This document shows, piece by piece, positions 24,103 to 31,736 of a stretch of 40,198 nt of DNA. Below the pieces are notes generated by a model that worked only from the letters and a program-made list of their open reading frames with translations, did not search any database and was not told the DNA's origin. A program made the position numbers and the translations under genes. Numbering within the stretch: the first letter of the stretch is position 1; every line of letters begins with the position of its first letter. Source of the stretch: JBLNDG01 sp050261415 (lineage in GTDB: Bacteria > Bacillota > Clostridia > Lutisporales > Lutisporaceae); the NCBI GenBank assembly GCA_050261415.1, contig JBLNDG010000203.1:1-40198 (forward strand), read 5' to 3'.

Positions 24103-26349
24103 TTATTTCTTTTCTTTGATTTTGCACATTATTCTTTCAGGTGTTGCAGGCAGCACATCAATATTTATATCAAGTGCGTTGTTTATGGCATTTATTACTG
24201 CAGGTGCTGCGGCAACTGCCGCAATTTCCCCTACGCTCTTGGCACCATACGGCCCGGAATCCTCTCCCTCTTCTATGAGGAGCACTTTAACGTCCGGCAT
24301 ATCCGGGGCATTGACAACAAGATACCTGCCAAACCGGTCATTCTGAATTCTTCCTTTACTATCAAAGGCTATATCCTCGGAAAGTGCCATACCTATTCCC
24401 ATTTGCACTGCTCCATGTATCTGTCCCGCCACAAAACCCGGATTGATTGCCTTTCCTATATCATGGACTGCCAGAAAGTCCAATATTTTTACCATACCCG
24501 TCACAGTATCGACTTCAACCTCTACGAAATTGGCACCATAGCTTGTGGGATTTCCCGGAGACTGGTAAGTCACGGTTTCCCCTGCCTCATCACTAAACCG
24601 TGTTTGAATGATTGATGCAATTTCCCCATAGGACAGTCTCTCCGAAGCTTTTTGCCTATTCCAGATGCAGCCTTTTTCCATAACTATATCTTCTATACTG
24701 CATCTCAAAATATCTGCACTGTACTTAATCATTTTTTCCCTGACCATACGTGAAACTTTCATTGCTGCGCCACCGCATACATAGGTAACCCGGCTTGCCT
24801 GTGTACCCGCAGAGTCATATGGGCTTACAAGGGTATCAGTTACAGGTACATAAACATTGTCTATATCCATATCAAGGGTTTCAGCAACAATCTGCATTAT
24901 GCTAGTATTGGTACCACAGCCCAGATCATGCAATGCACCCTTAAGCACCGCACACCCGTTACCGGAAATTCTCAGGGACATGGTAATAAAATCAGGATAT
25001 GCGCCGAAATACCCATTCCCATGGGCGCAACAGGCCATTCCCACCCCGCGTACAAACCTGCCTTCATCCTTTTGCCTGGTGAACCTTTCTTTCCATTTAA
25101 AAGCTTTGGCTCCTTCTGTGACACAGTCAATTATTCTTGCGTTCCCAAGCTCTGGTCCTCCGGTAGGGTCCTTGTCATAAGGATGTACCAGGTTCTTTAA
25201 TCTAAATTCTACAGGGTCCATTTTTAACCCCCGGGCAACGTTTTCGAGATTTATCTCCGTCAAGGCATGGATTTGCGGTGAGCCGTACCCCCTGCAAGCT
25301 CCGCCTATAGGTGTGTTTGTATATACACTTGTTGTGCTGTATCTCTGGTTTTTTATTCTGTATAGCTTGAAAGCTTTTTTACCCATCGCCATGGCAACTG
25401 CGCTGCCATTCGTATAATATGCCCCTGCATCTACAAGCATATGAATATCTCTGGCCAGGATATTTCCTTCCTTATCCACGGCAGTTTTCACTGTACCTAT
25501 GGTTTTATTCCTTGTCCTCGTTCCTATTATCGATTCTGTTCTATCCATTACAAGCTTAACCGGCTTCTTCAATTCATGAGAAAGGAATGCGCACACGGGC
25601 TCGAGAATCGGCTGGCTCTTTCCCCCGAAGGAACCGCCCAGGGTTGTTTTTATGACCCTGACCTTACTGTCCGGTATCCCTAATGCCTCAGATACAATAA
25701 GCTGTACCTGGAAAATAACCTGGCAGGGTGTCCAGACCGTAATACTTCCGCTGGAGTCGGTATCAGCAATGCAGGCATGGGTTTCCATCGCAGCATGATG
25801 CACCTTGGGAGTCTCGATCCTGTCACTTACAACCAGATATGCACTCTCCAGATCACTATCAGGATTTCCACAGCCAAACTCATTTTTGAATATTATATTA
25901 CCGGATTCATGGATTTTTACACTATCATCCTTCAATGCATCCTCAGGGTTAATGATAACCGGCAGCTCCTCGTACTCAACTTCAATGAGCCTTACTGCCT
26001 TCTCTGCGGTATGTTTGTCAACAGCTACCACCGCAGCAACCCTGTCCCCGTAGTAACGGACTTTATCCGTAAAAAGACGTTCATCATTTACGGCTTCCAA
26101 ACCGCTTATCCACTTATGCGAGTTATAGAGATTACCCGGAGAATTCTTGTAGGTAAATACCGCCTTTACACCCGGTACAGCTTCAGCCTTTGAGATATCA
26201 ATATTCTTTATGCGCCCATGTGCAATGCTGCTCAGAAGAAGCTTTGCATAAAGCATCCCCGGAAGTACCATATCTCCTACATATTTGGCCTTCCCTGAAA
26301 CCTTCTCTCTTACATCATGCATGGGAACATAAGTCCCAACGTACCTCAT
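24103..26349 (-). CDS. Xanthine-dehydrogenase-family molybdenum hydroxylase, large (Mo-cofactor) subunit
   Basis: A 748-aa molybdopterin-binding subunit of a three-subunit aldehyde oxidase/xanthine dehydrogenase-type enzyme. It hydroxylates a C-H next to a ring nitrogen or an aldehyde. Visible signatures are GGSFGGK for cofactor binding, ACRGYGSPQ with the substrate-region arginine, and GPYGAKSVGEIA with the catalytic glutamate (about residue 708). The substrate is not evident. Position among a betaine transporter and a MIO-less lyase suggests an imidazole-ring compound; classical xanthine/hypoxanthine oxidation is the alternative. I start at ATG 26349, which overlaps the FAD-subunit stop (ATGA) and follows GGGAG, rather than at GTG 26361. 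YqeB and XdhC downstream point to a selenium-modified cofactor. Confidence 0.9.
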   Translation of the reverse strand: MRYVGTYVPMHDVREKVSGKAKYVGDMVLPGMLYAKLLLSSIAHGRIKNIDISKAEAVPGVKAVFTYKNSPGNLYNSHKWISGLEAVNDERLFTDKVRYYGDRVAAVVAVDKHTAEKAVRLIEVEYEELPVIINPEDALKDDSVKIHESGNIIFKNEFGCGNPDSDLESAYLVVSDRIETPKVHHAAMETHACIADTDSSGSITVWTPCQVIFQVQLIVSEALGIPDSKVRVIKTTLGGSFGGKSQPILEPVCAFLSHELKKPVKLVMDRTESIIGTRTRNKTIGTVKTAVDKEGNILARDIHMLVDAGAYYTNGSAVAMAMGKKAFKLYRIKNQRYSTTSVYTNTPIGGACRGYGSPQIHALTEINLENVARGLKMDPVEFRLKNLVHPYDKDPTGGPELGNARIIDCVTEGAKAFKWKERFTRQKDEGRFVRGVGMACCAHGNGYFGAYPDFITMSLRISGNGCAVLKGALHDLGCGTNTSIMQIVAETLDMDIDNVYVPVTDTLVSPYDSAGTQASRVTYVCGGAAMKVSRMVREKMIKYSADILRCSIEDIVMEKGCIWNRQKASERLSYGEIASIIQTRFSDEAGETVTYQSPGNPTSYGANFVEVEVDTVTGMVKILDFLAVHDIGKAINPGFVAGQIHGAVQMGIGMALSEDIAFDSKGRIQNDRFGRYLVVNAPDMPDVKVLLIEEGEDSGPYGAKSVGEIAAVAAAPAVINAINNALDINIDVLPATPERIMCKIKEKK

Positions 26350-27254
26350 ATTATCTCCCACTTGCTGTCACCTCCGGCAATCATATCTTCAAACAGCTTT
26401 TTATAGATGTCAATGCCTATTCCCGTTACTTCATCTATCTTATTTTCATACCGCTTAACTCCGTCTATAGAGTCCTTGACATGTTCCCGGAGTGCAAATA
26501 CAAACCTGTTTCCAAGCTCCCCGGTCGGTTTATTGCCTTTCAAGACGCCTTCTGCCATTACCGCATGATATGGGACCGGAGCTGCAGAACCGATGACAAC
26601 GCTTGCGTCTTCTATTAAACCGGTACTGCCGTCAAACTTTACTGCAGCGGCCACATTGATATTTGCTATTATAACTGTTGTCCTGCTGCTTTCTCTTCCA
26701 TGTTTGCCGAAAGCGCTTCTGGAATTTCCATCCACACACGGAATCAGAATCTCAATTATAGCCTCGTCTTTTTTCAAGCTGTTCTTGCTTATTCCTATGA
26801 CAGTTTCATCAATAGTCCTTAATGTTATTTCACCACTGCTGTTTACTGTTTTGACTCTTGCATCTACAGCAAGAAGTGCAGGAATGGAGTCTCCCCGTGG
26901 AGAGCTGTTTGCAATATTTCCTGCCATCCTTGCGGCATTTCGTATCTGCTGCGAGCCAACCTGCCTTGCGGCTTGGCCAACACATGCAGCATACTTGTTT
27001 ATGATTTCACTTTCTCCTATTTCGGCAAAAGTAACATTAGCGCCTATCTTTACAAATCCATCCTCGATTTTAATGTACTTTAACTCATCTATTCCGGACA
27101 TATCTATAATCTTTCCGGAATAAATCCCTCGTTTTCTGAGCTTTATTGTCAAATCGGTTCCACCGCTTAAAATGTACGTACCATTGTCTGCACCTTTAAG
27201 GCAGCCTATTAAATCCTTCATGCTTTCAGGAGTCTCAAACAGAAACTGTTCCAT
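26346..27254 (-). CDS. Xanthine-dehydrogenase-family hydroxylase, FAD-binding (medium) subunit
   Basis: A 302-aa FAD subunit passing electrons from the iron-sulfur subunit to NAD+ or another acceptor. The FAD-pyrophosphate motifs are ILSGGTDLTIKLRK near the N-terminus and RNAARMAGNIANSSPRGDSIPALLA near residue 100, followed by the CO-dehydrogenase flavoprotein C-terminal domain. Start at ATG 27254 with GGGAGG six bases upstream; the frame is open to 27284 but those residues overlap the ribosome binding site. Translation is coupled to the large subunit by a four-base overlap. Confidence 0.92.
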   Translation of the reverse strand: MEQFLFETPESMKDLIGCLKGADNGTYILSGGTDLTIKLRKRGIYSGKIIDMSGIDELKYIKIEDGFVKIGANVTFAEIGESEIINKYAACVGQAARQVGSQQIRNAARMAGNIANSSPRGDSIPALLAVDARVKTVNSSGEITLRTIDETVIGISKNSLKKDEAIIEILIPCVDGNSRSAFGKHGRESSRTTVIIANINVAAAVKFDGSTGLIEDASVVIGSAAPVPYHAVMAEGVLKGNKPTGELGNRFVFALREHVKDSIDGVKRYENKIDEVTGIGIDIYKKLFEDMIAGGDSKWEII

Positions 27255-27290
27255 TGTATCCCTCCCAGCTATATTTATATGCATCGGAAA

Positions 27291-27752
27291 CTATTGGGCA
27301 CTGCATGACACATCTCTAACCGCAGCAACAATCTTCGTATAGCCTGTACACCTGCACAGGTTTCCTGATATTGCAATCCTTATCTCTTCCTCTGTAGGAT
27401 GAGGGTTTTTCATCAGAAGAGCCTTGCAGGACATCAGCATCCCAGGCGTGCAGTATCCGCATTGCACTGCACCATTCCTGATAAAGGCCTCCTGTAGTTC
27501 ATCAAGCTTTCCATCCTTCTCCAGTCCCTCAACTGTGATAATTTCCTTGCCCCTTATCTGAGCTGCCATTACGAGGCATGAGTTTACCGCAATACCATCC
27601 ATAATCACCGTACAGGCACCACACTCCCCTTCACCACAGCCCTCCTTGGTTCCGGTCAGCCCCAAATCCTCCCTCAGCACGTCCAGGAGCCTTTTACCAG
27701 GGTCAATGTCCATTCTGTAAGGATTTCCGTTTACTATAAACTCAACCACCAA
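27291..27752 (-). CDS. Xanthine-dehydrogenase-family hydroxylase, [2Fe-2S] (small) subunit
   Basis: A 153-aa iron-sulfur subunit. The N-terminal plant-type ferredoxin domain carries CGEGECGAC plus a distal cysteine, and the helical domain carries CGYCTPGM and CRCTGYTKI, giving the two [2Fe-2S] clusters typical of this enzyme class. It is the first gene of the long operon that runs to xdhC. The start is TTG 27752 or the adjacent GTG 27749, both served by GGGGGAGT. The predicted activator-dependent promoter lies about 35 bases upstream. Confidence 0.93.
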   Translation of the reverse strand: MVVEFIVNGNPYRMDIDPGKRLLDVLREDLGLTGTKEGCGEGECGACTVIMDGIAVNSCLVMAAQIRGKEIITVEGLEKDGKLDELQEAFIRNGAVQCGYCTPGMLMSCKALLMKNPHPTEEEIRIAISGNLCRCTGYTKIVAAVRDVSCSAQ

Positions 27753-27790
27753 TTTTACTCCCCCAGCCTATAAATTAATTCTTTAATTTT

Positions 27791-27823
27791 ATTTTATATG
27801 GCTATCGTCAATAAATAGTCTAA
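27791..27823 (-). promoter_or_regulatory. SARP-type activator site and promoter of the hydroxylase-lyase operon
   Basis: On the minus strand TTAGACTATTTATTGACG (complement of 27806-27823) holds two direct repeats, TAGAC and TTGAC, exactly 11 bp apart. Seven bases further lies a -10 box TATAAA (complement of 27793-27798) with no separate -35. A 33-bp stretch here matches a stretch before the BCCT transporter at 28 positions. Repeat spacing of 11 bp and placement about 8 bp before the -10 box are known properties of SARP/BTAD activator sites, and two such activators are encoded nearby. Confidence 0.7.
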
Positions 27824-27856
27824 TTTGTATTACTCAGGGCATTATTCTTGACTTTT

Positions 27857-29698
27857 TTATTTTTCAAGCCCATTGATAAGTTCAAGCGCAGCCTCTGAAT
27901 GGGACATGCCGTTGCGCACTTTACTGATAGCAGTATTAAGCGCCGAAACATCAATTTTAAAATCCTTAAAAATCGAGTACAATTCAGGATTTTCCAAGCG
28001 CAAATCCTTCCTTACCAGAGTTGCCGTATACTCTTCCTTCCCCAATACCTCCTTCGGATCACTTAGGAATTTAAGGTCGTAAGCACCGAACTTCCAATGG
28101 GGCTGCCAGCCTGTAATTGCAATCCATTGTTTCTTCCTATACTTTTCTTCAAGCATCTTAATCATTGAATCTTCATTACCAAAGACAATCTCATAGCTGT
28201 CAAGGTTATATTGCTTTACAGTTTCGAGAGCAAAGGCACCAATAAATGTCTTTCTTTCGACTGAATAGATTTTTTTGCCGAACTCCTCCGCATACTTTTC
28301 CATATCCTTTATATCGTTTATATTTGCATATTGGGGTACTATTATCCCATATCTGCAGCCCTGCATATTAGGTCCAAGATTTTCAAGCTTCTGCCCATAT
28401 TCTTTCAGGAAAGCCTCTCCCGAAATCGGAAGCCATGGCGAAAGTGTGCCGTCAACACTTCCGTCGGCAACAGACCTGAACAACTCAGCAGCGGGAACCT
28501 GTATTCCTTCAACTGCAAGCCCCAGCTTTCTTCTTACAAGTTCTTTGAACACCTCAAACTGCACTATTGAATCATCATATTCACGGTGTGCAATTTTAAC
28601 AAATTTGAATTTTCCCATTTCCCTAGATATCCCTGATATTTTGGAGCTGAACTCCTGCACTCTTTCATTGATAAGCTCAATAGAGAACGCCTGCTCCTGT
28701 ACATTTGCATTTGCTTCCTGGGCCCCTGCGGCTGTTTGTTCGGTTGCAGCAGAAATACTCTCTATTACTTCATTCAGGTTTTTGCTGCTCTCGGTAAGCT
28801 TTCTTGTTTTCCCCGATATGCCTTCGATTTCTGATTTAATTGTCTCTACTGAAGTGCTGATATTTTTAAAAGCATTTTCCGTCTCACTAATTGAGGACTG
28901 CTGCGCTAGAATCGTCTCGTTTCCTCTCTGTACCAGTTCTACAATTAAGGAGACCTCCCTTATTATTTTGTCAATCAGAGCCTCGATATCAACAGTTGAA
29001 TTCTTTGTATTATCTGCAAGCCTTCTTATTTCATCTGCGACAACGGCAAATCCCCTTCCGGCTTCACCGGCTCTTGCCGCTTCAATTGCCGCGTTCAATG
29101 CAAGCAGGTTGGTTTGCCCGGAAATATCCGATATCGTACTTATGATTTCCCTGATTTCGGCAGACACACCGTTTAAATTAAGAACTGCCTGCTGTATATC
29201 CCTAAACTTTTCTATAGTATCCTCTGCAGTCTGCTTCTGTATTTCCACCGCCCGGTTCCCGTCTTCTACAATCCGGACAGAAGATTCCATGTTACTCTTT
29301 ATTGTATTTGCATCATTATCTATTGCCTCTATGAATTCCCCGGTCTTCATTATATCCCTGGCCGCCTGCTGCACTATATCGGCTATGTGCTCATTACCCG
29401 AAGCCACTTCATTTACCGATAAAGCTACCTGTTTCGCAGATTCCTGAATAGCTTTTGTATCTTGATATAAAAGGATCCCTGAGCACTCCACCGTTCTTGC
29501 GGTAGCAAGTATATCCGCCGCCAGACGTCTAAGCCCTGTGATAAAGCCAAGCAGTTTCCTATCATTCTCTGAGTCTGCTTTAGTTTCCGTATCTGCCGAC
29601 ATAAAATCAAAGCCGCTTATTCTGTCTATAAGTACCCTGCCGTTGTCCTGGTGTGTATTCCCGAATATCTTAAATCCCAGTTTGCTATTCTTATTCAT
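27857..29698 (-). CDS. Soluble chemoreceptor with C-terminal glycine-betaine-binding (OpuAC) domain
   Basis: A 613-aa protein without signal peptide or transmembrane segments. Residues about 80-360 form a methyl-accepting chemotaxis coiled coil, with the signalling tip around ISGQTNLLALNAAIEAARAG (192-211) and FAVVADEIRRLA. Residues about 364-613 form an OpuAC substrate-binding domain of the kind used by glycine betaine/proline betaine ABC transporters. Its tryptophan-containing ligand segments remain: SPWLP (Trp422), ITGW (Trp531) and QPHW (Trp535), which in OpuAC proteins build an aromatic box for quaternary ammonium groups. It therefore probably senses a betaine inside the cell and signals through CheW/CheA. 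It lies between the BCCT transporter and the hydroxylase operon. ATG start with AAGGAG. Confidence 0.9.
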   Translation of the reverse strand: MNKNSKLGFKIFGNTHQDNGRVLIDRISGFDFMSADTETKADSENDRKLLGFITGLRRLAADILATARTVECSGILLYQDTKAIQESAKQVALSVNEVASGNEHIADIVQQAARDIMKTGEFIEAIDNDANTIKSNMESSVRIVEDGNRAVEIQKQTAEDTIEKFRDIQQAVLNLNGVSAEIREIISTISDISGQTNLLALNAAIEAARAGEAGRGFAVVADEIRRLADNTKNSTVDIEALIDKIIREVSLIVELVQRGNETILAQQSSISETENAFKNISTSVETIKSEIEGISGKTRKLTESSKNLNEVIESISAATEQTAAGAQEANANVQEQAFSIELINERVQEFSSKISGISREMGKFKFVKIAHREYDDSIVQFEVFKELVRRKLGLAVEGIQVPAAELFRSVADGSVDGTLSPWLPISGEAFLKEYGQKLENLGPNMQGCRYGIIVPQYANINDIKDMEKYAEEFGKKIYSVERKTFIGAFALETVKQYNLDSYEIVFGNEDSMIKMLEEKYRKKQWIAITGWQPHWKFGAYDLKFLSDPKEVLGKEEYTATLVRKDLRLENPELYSIFKDFKIDVSALNTAISKVRNGMSHSEAALELINGLEK

Positions 29699-29744
29699 CT
29701 GATCTTCTCCTTAAAATAATGTCTTTTGGGTACAATACATAATA

Positions 29745-29771
29745 ATAAAAGCCTATCTTACGATAGGCTTT
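29745..29771 (-). terminator. Terminator after the BCCT transporter gene
   Basis: AAAGCCTATC (29748-29757) pairs perfectly with GATAGGCTTT (29762-29771) around a 4-nt loop; on the minus strand it is followed by TTATTATTATG. It separates the transporter from the chemoreceptor gene, which may depend on read-through or on a promoter I could not identify. Confidence 0.75.
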
Positions 29772-29782
29772 CAGTATTTTGC

Positions 29783-31414
29783 TTACTTTCCTTCAGTTGT
29801 TGAAGCCGCTTCCTTTTCAGTACTTTCGACTACTAAAACCTCGGGATCTATATGAGCAGTCTCAGGATAATATGCCAAATCGTACTTTTCCTGATTAACA
29901 ATCATCTTTATAGTTCCATAAGTCAACAGAATCATAAAGAATAGAATCGGGAAACCGGCTACTGTTGCCAACTGCTTCGTTGCATCAATACCGCTGATCT
30001 TTCCACCTGCACAAAGCAGATTTATTATAGCCATTGATGCCATTGCAAAACCCCAGAAAATCTTGATTTTGCCAGGAGCTTCCTGAGTTGGATCATCATA
30101 AGCTGTTGTTGATAGCGAAGCTATAGTAGAAGTCATTGAGTCACAAAGTGTAACTATTGAAAGTATTACTGTAACTATGATTACCCAGCTGATTAGCGCA
30201 CCTGCCGGATAAGCTTCAAGGAATTTAAAAATTGAAATTTCAAATCCGTTGGCCTGAATAGCTTCCATAAGCCCCTGACCGTGTATCTGTCCGTATATAG
30301 CTGCTCCTCCGAATATTGAGAACCACAGAACGCCGAATATTGATGGAGCTACAAGGTTAACCAATAGGAACTGCCTTATTGTTCTGCCTTTGCAAAGCAG
30401 TGCGAAGAACATACCTTCAAGAGGTGCATATGCAAGCCAGAATGCCCAATATACTATCGGCCACCATTGAGGCCATTGCCCTCCGTCAACAGGGCTCAAG
30501 TATTGTGTTCTCATGAAGAAGTTATTTAAGAAATTTCCAAAACCTTGAGTTCCCAATGAAAGTATGAAGGTTGTCGGTCCAAATATGAATACAAATGCCA
30601 TAATGCCCAGGAAAATCTTTGAGTTCTTATCCGACAGCCATCTGATTCCTTTGTTCAGGCCGGAATAGCTGGATATAAGGAATATAACAACCATTACACT
30701 GACTATTGCTATCCAGGTACCCTTTCCCTTAGGTACACCTGCAAGCTTATTAAGTCCTATTGCTATCTGAAGAGTACCTACGCCAAGAACTGCTGCAACA
30801 CCGCCAAACATTGCGAATAAGCAGAGATTGTCAACGATTGCTCCTACACTGCCTTTGATTCTCTTGCCGAATATGGGGTAAAGTGTTGAGCTGACCTGGA
30901 ATGGGAGTTTCATGTTATAGATCGCATAAGCAATCCCAAGACCAGCTATCGCGTACATTGCATATGGGATAAATGTCCAGTGTATGAATACTGTTTCCAT
31001 AGCGAATACTGCTGATGCCTCTGAATTTGGCGCAATACCAAGTTCTGCCGGTGGAGATGTGAAATGCATAAGAGGTTCTGCCGTTCCCCAGAATAGTATA
31101 CCTGTTGCGATTCCTGCACAAAGTGTTATTGCAAACCAGTTCCAGTAGCTTAGAGTTGGCTGTGCATCTTTTCCGCCGAATTTAATATCGCCGTACTTGG
31201 AGAAAAAGAAGAAAACACAAACACCGAGAAATAGAACACTGGTAATCTGGAACAACCAACCAAAATTCTTGAATGCAAAACTCATGATTGCCGAGTTACC
31301 GTTGAAGAATGCTTCCGGCGCTACAACGCCCAATATAATAGCTGCTACAAAGATGATCGACATTGGGTAAAAGATAGCTTTTCTGATTTTTGCTTTGGTT
31401 TTTACATTTTCCAA
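29783..31414 (-). CDS. BCCT family betaine/choline/carnitine transporter
   Basis: A 543-aa integral membrane protein with about twelve hydrophobic segments, belonging to the sodium- or proton-coupled BCCT transporters of trimethylammonium compounds. Family motifs are GIATGILFWGTAEP (TM3 region), the amphipathic GLNKGIRWLSDKN, and the TM8 segment YWAFWLAYAPLEGMFFA followed by KGRTIRQFL. In BetP the TM8 aromatic box is three tryptophans; here the equivalent positions read Phe, Trp and Tyr. TTG start with AAGGGGG eight bases upstream; nearby ATG codons are out of frame. It has its own activator-type promoter about 130 bp upstream, shared in sequence with the hydroxylase-lyase operon, so the probable cargo is that operon's substrate. 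Confidence 0.93.
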   Translation of the reverse strand: MENVKTKAKIRKAIFYPMSIIFVAAIILGVVAPEAFFNGNSAIMSFAFKNFGWLFQITSVLFLGVCVFFFFSKYGDIKFGGKDAQPTLSYWNWFAITLCAGIATGILFWGTAEPLMHFTSPPAELGIAPNSEASAVFAMETVFIHWTFIPYAMYAIAGLGIAYAIYNMKLPFQVSSTLYPIFGKRIKGSVGAIVDNLCLFAMFGGVAAVLGVGTLQIAIGLNKLAGVPKGKGTWIAIVSVMVVIFLISSYSGLNKGIRWLSDKNSKIFLGIMAFVFIFGPTTFILSLGTQGFGNFLNNFFMRTQYLSPVDGGQWPQWWPIVYWAFWLAYAPLEGMFFALLCKGRTIRQFLLVNLVAPSIFGVLWFSIFGGAAIYGQIHGQGLMEAIQANGFEISIFKFLEAYPAGALISWVIIVTVILSIVTLCDSMTSTIASLSTTAYDDPTQEAPGKIKIFWGFAMASMAIINLLCAGGKISGIDATKQLATVAGFPILFFMILLTYGTIKMIVNQEKYDLAYYPETAHIDPEVLVVESTEKEAASTTEGK

Positions 31415-31545
31415 GCATCATGCCCCCTTTTCTTTTACAATTCTAAGAAGTCATGTTATTCGCAGTATTAACTATGCATTATTCCTATATCACCAATCTG
31501 GTTCCTGCTTTCTAACAGACTCCCCATGATTGTGCCTATGACAAC

Positions 31546-31578
31546 ATTTTATATGTGGAGCGTCAATAAAAAGTCTAA
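31546..31578 (-). promoter_or_regulatory. SARP-type activator site and promoter of the BCCT transporter gene
   Basis: On the minus strand TTAGACTTTTTATTGACG (complement of 31561-31578) is followed after seven bases by TATAAA (complement of 31548-31553). The direct repeats TAGAC and TTGAC are 11 bp apart. The 33 bp match the element at 27791-27823 in 28 positions. The remaining 31415-31736 gap is AT-rich; it holds a further TTGACG on the + strand at 31729-31734 and no gene that I can support. Confidence 0.7.
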
Positions 31579-31689
31579 ATACACAGTAAAATCTGACTAT
31601 ATTAAAATAATTGTAAAAAAAATTCCAATTAAATATTATTCATCCTGTAAAGAAAAATGGAAAAATTATAATTCAAAATTTCAAATCGT

Positions 31690-31730
31690 AAAATTATCAG
31701 TCAATTGTTGCTATATTCAGATAATTTTTT
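31690..31730. terminator. Weak AT-rich hairpin after the regulator pair
   Basis: AAAATTATC (31690-31698) pairs with GATAATTTT (starting at 31720) over nine bases. It lies just past the stop of the second regulator gene on the minus strand but is AT-only apart from one pair, so its termination role is uncertain. Confidence 0.3.
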
Positions 31731-31736
31731 GACGTT

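Noticed and set aside
24103..27752. Assignment of the molybdenum hydroxylase as xanthine dehydrogenase xdhABC
   Set aside because: No purine-pathway gene or purine transporter is adjacent, and family membership does not fix the substrate; only the enzyme class is claimed.
28275..29447. 390-codon open frame on the + strand
   Set aside because: It is antisense to the chemoreceptor coiled coil, has a serine-rich low-complexity composition and no ribosome binding site or homology that I recognise.
31526..31732. Short + strand open frame in the gap before the BCCT gene
   Set aside because: It overlaps the conserved 33-bp promoter element, has extreme AT-rich composition and lacks a ribosome binding site.
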